NCBI GenBank assembly: GCA_018398575.1
Contig: JAGTXZ010000005.1
Location: forward strand, 1,054,001-1,118,000
Length of the DNA: 64,000 bases
Reading direction: 5' to 3'
Origin: Ampelomyces quisqualis
Taxonomy: Eukaryota; Ascomycota; Dothideomycetes; Pleosporales; Phaeosphaeriaceae
The translations under genes and the position numbers were made by a program. Positions 35,164-46,731 of this stretch are shown here, one piece after another. Numbering within the stretch: position 1 is the first letter of the stretch; each line of letters begins with the position of its first letter. The notes under the pieces were generated by a model. The model worked only from the letters and a program-made list of their open reading frames with translations. It was not told the origin of the DNA and did not search any database.

Positions 35164-38100
35164 ATGGTGGGCAAGAAGGTACCGAGTTTGCCCTGACCCA
35201 GTGGCGACCCGACCCATATCTAACGTACACTTAGGAGGGTGTGAAGCCTAAACCGAAAGCGCCCCCGCGCGGGGCGAAGGTAAGAGCGCAGGCGCAGACT
35301 GGCGTACCGGCCGAAGTTCAGAAAGCCGACGACGAGAGCGAGCCCATGGACGTGGATGGCGGTGCGGTACAGCCTCAGACTTCCGCGCCAGACTTGAACC
35401 CTGGGGCCTCGACATCCGCCGAACAGACGCGAAAACGAAAAGCGCCGCTTACCCATGCAAATGACGAGTTCGCTGCCCTCCTCGAACCATTCTACTATGG
35501 GAAGAGCCTGACCGACCCGATCAACACCGTGCGCGACAAATGGAATCTACTCCCGGCTTTCTTGAAGGTGAAGGGTCTAGTGAAGCAGCATGTGGACTCG
35601 TACAACCATTTCGTGGATGTCGAGCTCAAGAAGATCATCAAAGCAAACCGATTCGTGCGCAGCGACTTTGATCCCAAGTTCCTGCTCGAGTACACCGACA
35701 TCCGTGTTCTGTCGCCGAACCGACAGGAGGAAGATGACCTCGAGCATCACCGCAGTACCATCACACCGAACGAATGCAGACTCCGCGACATGACATATGC
35801 TGCGCCGATTGTGGTGGATATCGTGTATACGAGGGGCAGTGCGAAAGTCAAGCGGACGGGAATCAAGATTGGGAGGATGCCAATAATGTTGAAAAGCAAC
35901 AAGTGTGTCCTGGCGGCAAAGAATGATCGTGAGATGGCTGTTATGGACGAGTGTCCACTGGATCCAGGTGGCTACTTCATCACAAGAGGGCAAGAGAAGG
36001 TCATCTTGGTCCAAGAGCAGCTGAATAAGAATCGAGTCATTGTCGAGAGCGCGAAAGGTATCATGCAGGCCAGTGTTACGAGTTCGACGCACGAAAGGCG
36101 AACTAAGACGTACGTTATCCAGAAGAAAGGGCTTATGTTTTTGCGACACAACACACTGTCGGAGGAGGTGCCCATCGTATTTGTCCTCAAGGCGCTTGGC
36201 GTTCACTCGGATAAGGAAATTCTGCTCATGGTTGCGGGTGATGACAGCGCATACCAAGATAGCTTCGCCATCAATTTCGAAGCATGCGCACGAGAAGGTA
36301 TACATACACAAGAGAAGGCCCTGGAGTACATTGGACACCGCGTGCGGTTGATAAAGAAGCCCCTCGGAACTTCGCGCTTACGAAACTACCACCTTGAAGC
36401 GATCGAGTGTCTGGCAAACGTCGTCTTACCCCACGTTCCCGTCGAAGGCACAAATTACCGTCCTAAAGCGCTTTACGTCGCTCTAATGGCCCGAAGGGTA
36501 CTGATGGCAATGCAGGATCCAAAGCTCGTGGATGACCGTGATTACGTCGGAAACAAGCGACTCGAGTTGTCAGGCCAAATGTTGTCCCTACTGTTTGAGG
36601 ACCACTTCAAGCGCTTCAACCACGACTTCAAGCTTAGTATCGACAAGGTGCTCAAGAAGCAGAATCGAGCGCAAGAATTCGATGCTTTCTCGCACTTCAG
36701 TGTCCACAAGAATCACATCACTATGGGTATCGAGCGCGCCATTGCCACTGGAAACTGGAGTTTGAAGCGCTTCAAGATGGACCGAGCTGGTGTGACACAC
36801 GTTTTGAGCAGACTGAGTTACATTGCTGCACTCGGAATGATGACTCGCATAAGCTCTCAATTCGAAAAGACACGCAAGGTTTCTGGTCCTCGTGCGCTAC
36901 AGCCCTCGCAATTCGGTATGCTTTGCACATCCGACACGCCGGAAGGTGAAGCGTGTGGTCTCGTTAAGAACTTGGCTTTGATGACACACATTACGACTGA
37001 AGATGATGAAAACCCGGTTCGAAAGATTATATTTCTTCTGGGTGCCGAGGACATTTGCTCCCAGACCGGAGAGGAGATTCACGCGCATGGCGTCTACAGT
37101 GTTTGCCTCAATGGTACGCCAATCGCAGTCACAGACACACCAAAGCGCTTCTTGAACAGCTTCCGAAAGTTGCGACGTATGGGACGCATCTCTGAGTTCA
37201 CCAGCATTCACATCAACCACGATTTCTGCGAAGTGCACGTCGCCACAGACGAAGGCCGAATCTGCCGGCCAATGATTGTAGTAGAAAACGAACGCTCAAA
37301 GGTCACCGCCCGATACTTGAAGGCTCTGCGCAAGGGCACGATGGAATTCGAGGACTTTCTAACCCGTGGGCTCGTCGAGTACCTGGACACGAACGAGGAG
37401 AACGACACCAATATCGCGCTCACAGAGAAGGATATCAACGAACACACAACCCATCTCGAGATCGAACCATTTACGATTCTCGGTGCCGTGGCCGGTCTTA
37501 TCCCGTACCCTCATCACAATCAGTCGCCCCGTAACACCTACCAATGTGCTATGGGTAAACAAGCTATCGGCGCCATCGCCTATAACCAGTTCAGTCGAAT
37601 TGACACTATACTCTACCTGATGGTCTACCCACAAGAACCAATGGTCAAGACACGTACGATCGAGCTTACCAAATACGACAAGCTACCTGCCGGGCAGAAT
37701 GCCACTGTTGCAGTCATGTCGTATTCTGGGTATGATATTGAAGATGCCCTCATTCTAAACAAGGCATCGTGCGACCGTGGCTTCGGACGCTGCCAAGTTA
37801 TGAAGAAGGTATCGCACCCACTCAAGACGTACGCCAACGGTACATCTGACCGCATCAACGCGGGCGCCCTCAAAGTCGATGATCCCGTTCATCAAGCCAT
37901 CGGACAAGACGGGATCGCTCAGGTCGGTGCACGTATCAACACTGGCGACGCCTTCCTTCTCAAATCCATCCCACAAGACACTGCTGGTCCGCCCTCTAAC
38001 ATCTACAAAGACAAGCACGAGAAGTACAAGGCTGCAGACTGCTCCTACATTGACAAAGTCTGCATCACGGAAAACGAAGCCGGCACGACCCTCATCAAGA

Positions 38101-38918
38101 TCCTCAACCGACAAACCCGCCGCCCCGAACTCGGCGACAAATTCTCGTCCCGGCACGGCCAAAAAGGGACAACAGGCCTCATTGTCCAACAAGAAGACAT
38201 GCCCTTCAACGACCAAGGGATCAACCCCGACATCATCATGAACCCGCACGGTTTCCCCTCGCGCATGACAGTGGGCAAGATGATGGAACTCCTCTCGGGC
38301 AAAGCAGGCGTGCTCAACGGCACGCTCGAGTACGGCACTGCGTTTGGCGGTTCCCGCGTCGAAGACATGGCCGACATCCTCGTGTCCAAAGGCTTCAGCT
38401 ACACGGGCAAAGACTACTTGACGAGCGGCATCACGGGCGAAGCGCACCAGTTCTACACATTCTTTGGACCCATCTATTACCAGAAACTCAAGCACATGGT
38501 GCAAGACAAGATGCACGCGCGTGCGAGGGGCCCGCGGGCGATTCTGACGAGGCAGCCGACCGAGGGGAGGGCGCGAGACGGTGGATTGAGGCTGGGTGAG
38601 ATGGAGCGCGATTGCTTGATTGCGTATGGGGCGAGTCAGTTGTTGCTGGAGAGGCTGATGATTAGCTCGGATGCGCATCATGTCGATGTTTGCGAAACGT
38701 GTAAGTCTTGTTCCGGCCGAGGCGATGGTAGGAAGCTGACAACAATCCTTGTAGGCGGTCAAATGGGCTACAGCGGATACTGCAGGCTGTGCGAGAGCGA
38801 GAAGGCGGTCCGACGCATCACCATGCCGTATGCGGCTAAGCTGCTGATTCAGGAGCTGGGTAGTATGAATGTCAAGGTCACCATTGGGTTGCAGGATGAG
38901 TTTCCTAGGGATGCATAG
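35164..38918 (+). CDS. RET1: RNA polymerase III second-largest subunit
   Basis: Catalytic beta-like subunit (C128/RPC2) of RNA polymerase III, which makes tRNA and 5S rRNA in the nucleus. Exons are 35164..35178, 35235..38701 and 38756..38918, giving 1214 residues. The first exon codes five residues. DKWNLLPAFLKVKGLVKQHVDSYNHF near the start is specific to the Pol III subunit rather than RPB2. GYDIEDALILNK, ELGDKFSSRHGQKG and the FxSRMTVGKMMELL block are the hybrid-binding and active-site signatures. The last intron (54 nt, in frame) splits a Cys codon in the C-terminal zinc ribbon; splicing gives CETCGQMGYSGYCRLC with the expected CxxC...CxxC. An N-terminal extension of ~65 residues is Ala/Pro/Lys-rich. 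Confidence 0.95.
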
Positions 38919-39119
38919 CGTAAGAGCTGGCGAGGGAAAAGGGAACATGCATCAACAGGCGCTGGGTCACTTCGCATAGCGTGGCGTATACGGTTCGAAA
39001 GCTTATCTACATGGTGCATGGCATTCTGGCGCCAGCGGGTATCTTATGAATTTACTTCGTGTTCTTCATGAGAGCGTGTCCAAAATGTGTCAACTGTGCA
39101 CAATCCTCTACGTGCGTGG

Positions 39120-39557
39120 TCACTTGCCCTTACCCCTCCGGCTCCATGTACGCAACCACATTGCAAGCTCGTCACTAGGCTTTCCTGGGAAGGCCCAGAA
39201 ACGAGGTCCCAAAGCGAACACGAGGGAAATGCTGTTTGCTGGCTCAAGGTAGCCTGCGATCTGCAGCCACAGCTCCGGGGGCATTGCAGACACAGCAGAG
39301 CCCCTAGTTGAATCTCCACATGATCGTTGGCTATCTCTTGCAATGCGAGTGACGGTTTGCGGTGTAAGCTCGGGTGCCATTGTATGTCGCATCAGCGTGG
39401 GGTAGATGACGAGCGCGAGGTTCATAAATTGCTCCAAGCCTACTAATCTGTAGAGTATGAGGAGGAGCTCCGCTGGAAGTTCGTCGAAGGGTGAGCTGTG
39501 AGGTGGGGGAGGCGGAGGTGGCGGCGGCGGCGGAGGAGCTCCAGCAGTTGCCGACAT
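39120..39557 (-). CDS. Small protein with polyproline run and two F-box-like motifs
   Basis: A 145-residue single-exon ORF starting at ATG 39557. After MSATAGA comes a run of 12 prolines, coded by a GGC/GGA-rich repeat on the plus strand. Two F-box-like segments follow: DELPAELLLILYRLVGLEQF at about residue 26 and MPPELWLQIAGYLEPANSIS at about residue 90. Each carries the LPxEL(L/W)xxI core, but the second half of an F-box is weak in both. It lies 75 bp beyond the Pga1-like gene on the same strand. It may be a substrate adaptor fragment or a young gene. It could also be a 3' exon of a longer transcript, but no splice link was found. Confidence 0.5.
   Translation of the reverse strand: MSATAGAPPPPPPPPPPPPHSSPFDELPAELLLILYRLVGLEQFMNLALVIYPTLMRHTMAPELTPQTVTRIARDSQRSCGDSTRGSAVSAMPPELWLQIAGYLEPANSISLVFALGPRFWAFPGKPSDELAMWLRTWSRRGKGK
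39501..39540. repeat. GGC/GGA triplet-rich repeat coding polyproline
   Basis: Plus-strand GGAGGCGGAGGTGGCGGCGG-type repeat. Read on the minus strand it codes the proline run of the small F-box-like protein and could expand or contract in frame. Confidence 0.6.
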
Positions 39558-39632
39558 GTCCGCTTGAATAGTATGTGCGGACCTTCTTGGGCGTATCTTG
39601 AGATCAATCACCAACGTGAACACTATGCACAC

Positions 39633-40446
39633 TCAATCGGTGTGCGGCTTCAGAAGCGGCTCAGAAGCGACCGAGTCTATCCAGCGAAAGATGTATTCGG
39701 ACAGAAACCACGCTCCTATTGCGACCACGGTGAAGTATGCAGCGAAGGGTGCAAGTGATTGCGGGAGGATATTCAGCAGGAACGGGTCGAGGACTGCCGT
39801 GTTAGCTATGTAGGGCCAGAGACGGCAATGTTGACATACTGATGTCTACATCGACGGGCTCAGGATGTTCCATCAAGGTGCGGTTTGTCGAATAGTAGGA
39901 TGCGGCAGCCTGGATGCGCAAAAGAAGGAGAGACTGGGCTGTTGCCGACTGTGCTGGTTCGTAGTGCTTCGACTCCCTGTGGTGGAATTGTTCGTGGTGT
40001 TGGCTGTACTGTGTGAGGGATTTCACCAGTCTGGGCGTGTCGAAGACGTCGCGGACAGTGAATGTGTCGAGCCAGAAGTCGGTGGGTTGCTGTGCCATGT
40101 TAGCCCTTGGCAAACAAGACGCGGGTGAAAGGCCATGAGACAGTCAGACACGTACAGTCGCCGGCCAACAGAGGCGGACTTCGTACCTTCGGCCTTGCTC
40201 AAGGCGCTGCAGGAGGTACCAGGACTCCAGGCCGCGGGGCGCCGCCTGGGAGGGAAACTGCGCAGGAAGCTGGGTGGGGAGGATTGTTTGCGCGTGCGAC
40301 AGGCTACGGAGACGGAGGGCGTCTAGGCGGGGGTGCACATGGGGAGGCACCAGTTCGGCGGGGCCGCGGAAGACGGTCTTCTCGACGTTGGCCTTCACCG
40401 TCCAGGCGTGTGTGACGATGCAGAGCAGGCCAGCCAGGACGCGCAT
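39633..40446 (-). CDS. Pga1-like ER membrane protein (GPI mannosyltransferase II subunit)
   Basis: Three exons: 40446..40156, 40089..39840 and 39793..39633, giving 233 residues. The introns are 66 nt (GTACGT, GCTAAC branch) and 46 nt. An ATG at 40098 lies inside the first intron's 3' end and would give a false short protein. Residues 1-19 form a signal peptide. A luminal domain follows with YEVRLCWPAT, joined by splicing to QPTDFWLDTF. A single TM helix (LAPFAAYFTVVAIGAWFLSEYIF) lies near the C-terminus. Signal peptide, CWPAT-type motif and tail anchor resemble Pga1, partner of Gpi18 in adding the second mannose to GPI anchors, but this is family resemblance from memory. The gene is divergent from alpha-tubulin. 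Confidence 0.6.
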
Positions 40447-40810
40447 CTTTGGCGGGCAGCAGGCGGAACAGGCCCCAGGGTGAGCAGTGACGACGCTGCG
40501 TATGGCGGTTTTTGTGTTTGTGTTTGTGTGTGTGTGTGTGTTTATGTTTCTGTTTCTGTTTCTGTTTCTGCTCTGTATGGGTGGCTTCGGGCTGGTGGAG
40601 TAGGCGGTGTGGTGGGTGGTCAGGCAGCTGCGCTCGGCAGGGCACGGGCCCCATCCGCGCTAGGCTAGGCTTGTTTACTTCGTACTCGCTCGGTGCTGTC
40701 AAATATCCCATCGCCGTCCTCCACCGCCCCCCGCAACACCAACAGCAGCCGCGGACTCGCCCCACGAACGCATTCAGATAGCCCAATTCATACCAGCCGC
40801 ACCACCCACC
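40447..40810. promoter_or_regulatory. Divergent promoter, Pga1-like / alpha-tubulin
   Basis: These 364 bases between the two ATGs contain the TG/TTTCTG microsatellite at about 40510-40571. The tubulin side is C-rich, with CCGCCCCCCGCAACACC-type sequence and ACCACC just before the ATG. Confidence 0.5.
40510..40571. repeat. TG / TTTCTG microsatellite
   Basis: A compound repeat of TTTGTG units, then (TG)n, then four TTTCTG units, between the divergent Pga1-like and tubulin starts. It is likely to vary in length between strains. Confidence 0.75.
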
Positions 40811-42531
40811 ATGAGAGAGGTCATCAGCCTGAACGGTACGTCTGCCCCCCACGCTCGCGATCACGTGCTTGACCGCCTGAAGCCGCGGTGTCTGTTGTCG
40901 GTACTGACTGTGTGCGCGTCTAGTCGGCCAGGCCGGCTGCCAGATCGCAAACTCGTGCTGGGAGGTACGTGTGACACGGGCACGCGCTGCTGGCCCCTTC
41001 AGAGCCGCCCCAAGAGGGCGCGCAAGGGGCCGGCGGCGGGTGCCTGGCGGCCATTGCGCGAACCGCCTCTGACTCGGCCACAGCTCTACTGCCTCGAGCA
41101 CGGCATCCAGCCCGACGGCTACCTGACGGAGGAGCGCAAGGCCAAGGACGACGACCATGGCTTCAGCACCTTCTTCTCCGAGACAGGTACGTCTCGGCCA
41201 TGGCAGCGCCCCGAGAATCCACACTAACCACCCCCAAGGCCAGGGCAAGTACGTCCCGCGCACCATCTACGCCGATTTGGAGCCCAACGTCGTCGACGAG
41301 GTCCGCACCGGCCCTTACCGCTCGCTTTTCCACCCCGAGCACATGATCACCGGCAAGGAGGATGCGTCGAACAACTACGCCCGTGGCCACTACACGGTCG
41401 GAAAAGAGCTCATCGACCAGGTCCTGGACAAGGTCCGCCGCGTTGCCGACAACTGCTCGGGTCTGCAGGGCTTCCTCGTCTTCCACTCCTTTGGCGGTGG
41501 CACTGGTTCTGGTTTCGGTGCCTTGTTGATGGAGCGCCTGTCGGTCGACTACGGCAAGAAGTGCAAGCTCGAGTTCTGTGTCTACCCTGCACCGCAGGTA
41601 GCCACCTCGGTCGTCGAGCCGTACAACTCCATTCTGACCACCCACACCACCCTCGAGCACTCTGACTGCTCCTTCATGGTTGACAACGAGGCCATCTACG
41701 ACATTTGCCGCAGGAACCTTGGCATTGAGCGTCCCAACTACGAGAACCTGAACCGCCTCATCGCCCAAGGTATCTTCTGCCGCTTGTTCTGCGCTGCTTT
41801 CATGCTGACAAATGCCAGTCGTCTCGTCCATCACTGCCTCGCTCCGATTCGACGGCTCCCTGAACGTCGACTTGAACGAGTTCCAGACCAACTTGGTCCC
41901 CTACCCCCGTATCCACTTCCCTCTCGTCGCGTACGCTCCCGTCGTTTCTGCCGCCAAGGCCGCCCACGAGGCCAACTCGGTCATGGAGATTACCAACGCC
42001 TGCTTCGAGCCCAACAATCAGATGGTCAAGTGCGATCCTCGCAACGGAAAGTACATGGCAACCTGCCTCTTGTACCGTGGTGACGTTGTCCCCAAGGACA
42101 CTCACGCAGCAATTGCCCACCTCAAGACGAAGCGTACCGTGCAATTCGTCGACTGGTGCCCTACTGGATTCAAGATCGGTATCTGCTACCAGCCACCCCA
42201 GAACGTTCCCAACGGTGACCTCGCCTCGGTCAACCGCGCCGTGTGCATGCTGTCCAACACCACTGCCATTAGTGAGGCTTGGTCTGCTCTCTCCCACAAG
42301 TTCGATCTCATGTACTCCAAGCGTGCTTTCGTCCACTGGTATGTTGGTGAGGGTATGGAGGAGGGCGAATTCTCCGAAGCACGTGAGGATCTTGCAGCAC
42401 TGGAGAATGATTACTCTGTGAGTCTTTTACCTCATTCCTCCTTTCTTGTGTCGAATGTGAGCTAACAATTTGTTTAGGAGGTCGCCGCCGATAGCCTCGG
42501 CGATGAGGAGGGTGTTGAGGCTGAGTACTAG
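40811..42531 (+). CDS. Alpha-tubulin
   Basis: Microtubule subunit that pairs with beta-tubulin. Six exons: 40811..40835, 40924..40964, 41084..41186, 41239..41769, 41819..42417 and 42478..42531, giving 450 residues. MREVISLNVGQAGCQI is formed across the first splice, and the second exon is only 41 nt. The GTPase signature GGGTGSG is intact. The C-terminus EVAADSLGDEEGVEAEY ends in the tyrosine typical of alpha-tubulin, although the acidic tail is shorter than in many fungi. Introns are 88, 119, 52, 49 and 60 nt, with the two longest near the 5' end, as is common for fungal tubulins. It converges on CTF4. Confidence 0.97.
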
Positions 42532-43168
42532 ACGTCTTCGTGCTGCGCATAGATGTGAGGAAAAGCGAAGCGGTTCTACATTGTTGATTGGTCTGTTCTT
42601 GTTCGAAGCTACGCTTTTGATGAGGACATGTACCTCTTTGCAATAATGAGCGATGGAGTTCTGGAAGGGCATGCCCTGCTTTCTATGTTACTACACTTTT
42701 AGTAATGCCAACAAATTGACCTCTGGCACACTTTGAAATATTGCTCGAATTCAAATTGTTCTTTCATGGGGGTCTGCTCGGTGCACCAGTTAAAAATTGA
42801 GATTCAGGTATTGTAGGCAAGCAGGTTGGCTATCCTAGAAGGGTATAGAGCTAAGATATGGGGGTCGATTTGGCAACTTATTTTCTAGAGTGTCTTCGTT
42901 CTGGTGGTGCGAACCACTATTTCGTGAGCTGTAGCCTCCAGGTTCACGCCTGCTCTTCTAGTTGAATCTAAGATGAGATGAGATACGTTACTAAACAAAC
43001 CCTCGAGTCTCAGATGGCTGTATACTTCTGGGATAGGCAACGCGTTTGCCTAGAAACCCTAAATCTCAATTCTAAACTGGTGCACCAAACAGGCCCTCAG
43101 TGTCCAAACGCGATGCTAACAACACATGTATCCTTGGCTTCCCAGCCACGATATACCAACAAGTTTGC
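42532..43168. other. Convergent intergenic region, tubulin / CTF4
   Basis: About 640 bp of AT-rich sequence with only short ORFs; probably 3' UTRs and terminators of both genes. Confidence 0.5.
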
Positions 43169-45953
43169 TTAAAAGTCATCGTCAGCGTCTTCATCTCTCG
43201 CCGCGGCCTTTCGTTCGGCCAAATCTCTAATCTTCTCCCCAAGCACATGGCGCCCGTATCGGGCTGCGACCTTGCCCGCCAGATCCAGCATCTTGCCATT
43301 CGCGTCTCTCATCAAGCTCACAATCTCCAACGCCTTCATACCATGGTCTTCGCCAGCTAGACACTCGAGACCCAACAATTGCAGCAGCGCACGATCAACA
43401 GCGACTTCCAGATCCGTGAGGTCCTGGCGCTGTCTTGCCGTGGGACGCGTGTGCTGAATCGTCGAGCTGAGCTGCGAATGCAGCGTCGAGTTGAGAATGA
43501 AAGCCTGTTCGTGATCGACGAGTTTGGCTTCAGTCTTCTTGGTGCCGCTGGCATGTTCATCATCGTCGTCGTCGTCATGTCCGTGCTCGCCGGCGTGCTT
43601 GGCAGCAGTCTTGCTGCGATCCGCGGCGCTCGAAAGCGGGATTTCCAAGCTGAATTCGCTGAGATGCGGGACGGGCGCGGATGGGTACGTTTCCTTGCCT
43701 TTGATGATCATGCAGTGGAATTTCACAGAGGATGAGGATGAATCTGATGCCACGCCCACGGGCCAGTATGATTCTTCTTTGCCGCCGCTGGCGAGGCGTG
43801 TGAGGCATTTTGTGTCGAGCATGGGGACCCAGCGGGCTTGGCCTGGGGTGCGCCAGCCGAGACATGTGACGAGGACGCCTGAGGAGTCGTAAATGTAAGG
43901 GTCACCTTCGGCGCTGAAAAAGACCGAGGTGAGTTGTGTGTTTGGTGGTAGAGCGAGAATGTCTGAATCTTGGTAGATGGTATCGTGTTTGATGTTTTCG
44001 ATTGTGTAGAGGAGTTGAGTGCTGAGGTCGGATTGGATGGGGCCGTTGCCGATGGTTAGAATGTAGTCGCGCCATGCCGCGCATGTTACTGCTGGGCTCG
44101 ACTTCTGGCGGTAGACTCGAACGGGGAGGCCGAAGAGGGAGTAGATACGGACGTAGTTGGCGGAAGTGGTTACGCAGACGTAGGAGTCGGAGAGGGCAAT
44201 GGCGGTCACGGATTCGCCGGCGGGGAGGTTGGTGCGCCAGTCTGTTCGTGTGGTCCAGGTCTCATGTGGGCGATAGTAAATCATTCCTGGACTTCCATCA
44301 CCGGTACTGTTGGGCTGACAGGCGAACAACGTTCCATTCTCATTTAGACATGCTTTATCGTAGAGGAATATGTCTGTGAAGTGGAAGTTCCGGAATGTTT
44401 GTTCGTCGTAGAACTTGACGGAAACTGTGTGATGTCGACCTTCTTGCGACACAGTCTCAACATGACCGGTCAGTGAGCAGCAGAGCAGTCTTCTGTTGCC
44501 TCGCCATGGCGTCGCGCCCGGTTGGAATGGCTCGTGGACTTGCGGTCGAAACACAGCACCGCTAGTAGCTCGCCGCTTCAATGAAGGCTCGACGCCATTG
44601 GAAATGTGAGTATTCGGACGCTTGCCATGGCCATTGATAGCAGGGGCATAACCTGCACCGTCGTCGTCCACAACGAAGTCGTTCATCTCCTCGTCGCCAT
44701 CTTCGTCTGCTTCATCGTCTCTGAAGTCGGGACCGAGCAGGTCATCCAAAGAATCAGGGGTGCCATCTCTTTGCCGTGGTCGCCGTTCGGGAAGGGCAAT
44801 ATTGGCTCGGTTTGTGTCGTTTTCGAGTGCTGGCACAACTCCTGCGCGACCCCCTGAGGGGTCATGGAAAAATGGTGCGGACACTGTGGACTTTTGAAGT
44901 AGGGGTAGATGGTCGTCTGGCACGAAGTCGGTGTGAATATAAAGTTCGCCGTCGTTATTGGTGTAAGACAATATGTTCTCTGTCGGGTGCCACACCATCG
45001 CCAATATGGTGGCCTTGGCGTCGTTGTAACTCTTCAGCAGCTTCAGCGTCTTCGTGTCCCAGAGGTGGAGGTTTAGGTCGGCCGAAGTGGTCGCCAGTAA
45101 TGCACCGTTGGGTGACCAAGCTGCTGCCGTGATATCTGAAGTATGGCCAGTTTTGAAGACGCGTTGACGCTCCCAGTCGTTTGTTGACATGACTTGCACG
45201 TCACGTAGCGCTGTAGGCGTAGCGAAGGCCCGCCCATCTGGATGCCAAAGCACTCTCGAGCTCGAGTCTGCGTCTGTCTCCAAGCTCTTGATCATGCCCT
45301 CCACCTTCTTGACCATCTCCGGCTCGTCATCGTACAGAGAGTACATGTATATATTGCCATCGGCGCAGGAGACAGCGAGCTGTTTGCCGGTCTTGTCGAA
45401 GGACACGTGCTTGACGGCTCGAGGTTGATCGCGTAGAGTTTTCCTTTGCGTAGTATCTTTGACGTTTACCACGTTGACTACAAGCTCACTGATCTCGTTA
45501 GCACTGCCTGGGCAAGTGGTTGTTTGTGAAGACTAACTCGCTTGCGACTGCTATCCAGTTTCCGTCTGGACTCAGAGCTACATCTCTGATTGGCAGGGTT
45601 GCTCTTTCCAATATCTCCTCAAACTTGTTGCCCTCGAGTGTGTACTTGCTCACTGTGCCATCTTCTGAACCCGTGATGAAGAAGCCATTCTGCGTTCGCG
45701 GTCAGTGATCCGTCTCTCAGCTCATGCCGCGCGCCACATACTCCAGCTACCACAACGGTATTGTCCTCTTGACAATTGTCAACAGTGATCGGCTCATCGT
45801 CCGATCCGGTGCTGAAAACGCGGCAGTAGTTGTCGACTCCGGCTGTGATGAGCCGCTTTCCGTTCGGTGTATAGGCTAGGTAGGTTGCGCCAGGGGCATC
45901 TTGAAGGCTAATTAGCTCTCTGGTGTCTGTTCTTACTCATTCCCAGACTCACG
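43169..45953 (-). CDS. CTF4: Ctf4/SepB/AND-1 replisome adaptor, 5' end unresolved
   Basis: Links the CMG helicase to DNA polymerase alpha at replication forks and supports sister-chromatid cohesion. Supported exons are 45907..45742, 45689..45538 and 45488..43169; introns are 52 and 49 nt, the latter with a GCTAAC branch. N-terminal WD40 repeats begin at GATYLAYTPNGKRLITAG and continue through HTSDITAAAWSPNGALLATTSADLNLHLW. An acidic linker follows, then the SepB-type central domain (NRRLLCCSLTGHVETV onwards) and a C-terminal helical part ending in acidic residues. No HMG box is present, as expected for fungi. The acceptor at 45907 needs a phase-2 exon ending at the GTGAGT donor (45953), but that frame has no ATG before a TAA near 46050; the start is probably in a further upstream exon. 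Confidence 0.9.
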
Positions 45954-46731
45954 AGCCTGTCGGCCTTGTAGTCGTGCCATTTCTCGTGGATAGTGGAATC
46001 GTGCGTGGATGTCCGTGATGCGCGTGTTTCTCGGCGGACGCGACGCGTTAATTGAATCACTAGCGCCATACTGGGTACAGTATGGCTCACCCCACCTCGC
46101 TCAACCTTGTTTGGACATCACTTTCGCTCCGGATCAAATGAATCCGATTTTTGTGAACGAGCATACCACCTCATGCTTAACATTGATCGATGAAGAATCC
46201 ATATGGTTGCGATGAATACAGCCCACGAAAGGGCTCTGGAATGACATACATCAACTTATCTTCTCGGCATTGCCCACGAGATTGGCAATCTCTAGACAGG
46301 TAATTTGCGCAGCCGTAGCCAACACCAGCTAACATCGCTTGATACGGCGATTTCAGGTACGGACAGCCATGAGCCTCCTCAGCTCCCCTCCAATGTCTAG
46401 TCTGCTGCACATTGAGACCCTGCCCTCCCACATCTGTGTCGACCAGGAAATGCTGCACTTTCCTGATCATAAACTGTCTAAATTTTGGAAATCTTGGATT
46501 CGATCCTTTCTTGTGCGACTCTAGCCATGGAACTATTTCAATAACGGGTTTCGAATCAGAGACGCCCGCCTCGATCGGAGTTTTAGAACTTGGCAAGGTC
46601 CACATCGCAGATATGCGCTTTGATGTCACGCCTACCACAATCTTGTGATATACCACCTTCACATCCTATTCACTGCCTCCCGAACTGTACTTTATTTGTG
46701 ATCCTTTGGTAAGAACCATATCCAACGATCC
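45954..46731. other. Region with CTF4 5' end and an unassigned ORF
   Basis: Holds the unresolved first exon(s) of CTF4. A 161-codon minus frame (46177..46662, opening on GTG) has five cysteines in its last 70 residues but no motif I recognise, so I do not call it a gene. Confidence 0.4.

Noticed and set aside
46177..46662. 161-codon minus ORF with five cysteines, possible small secreted protein
   Set aside because: It opens on GTG, has no signal peptide, and its first ATG is internal. No splice links or homology are visible.
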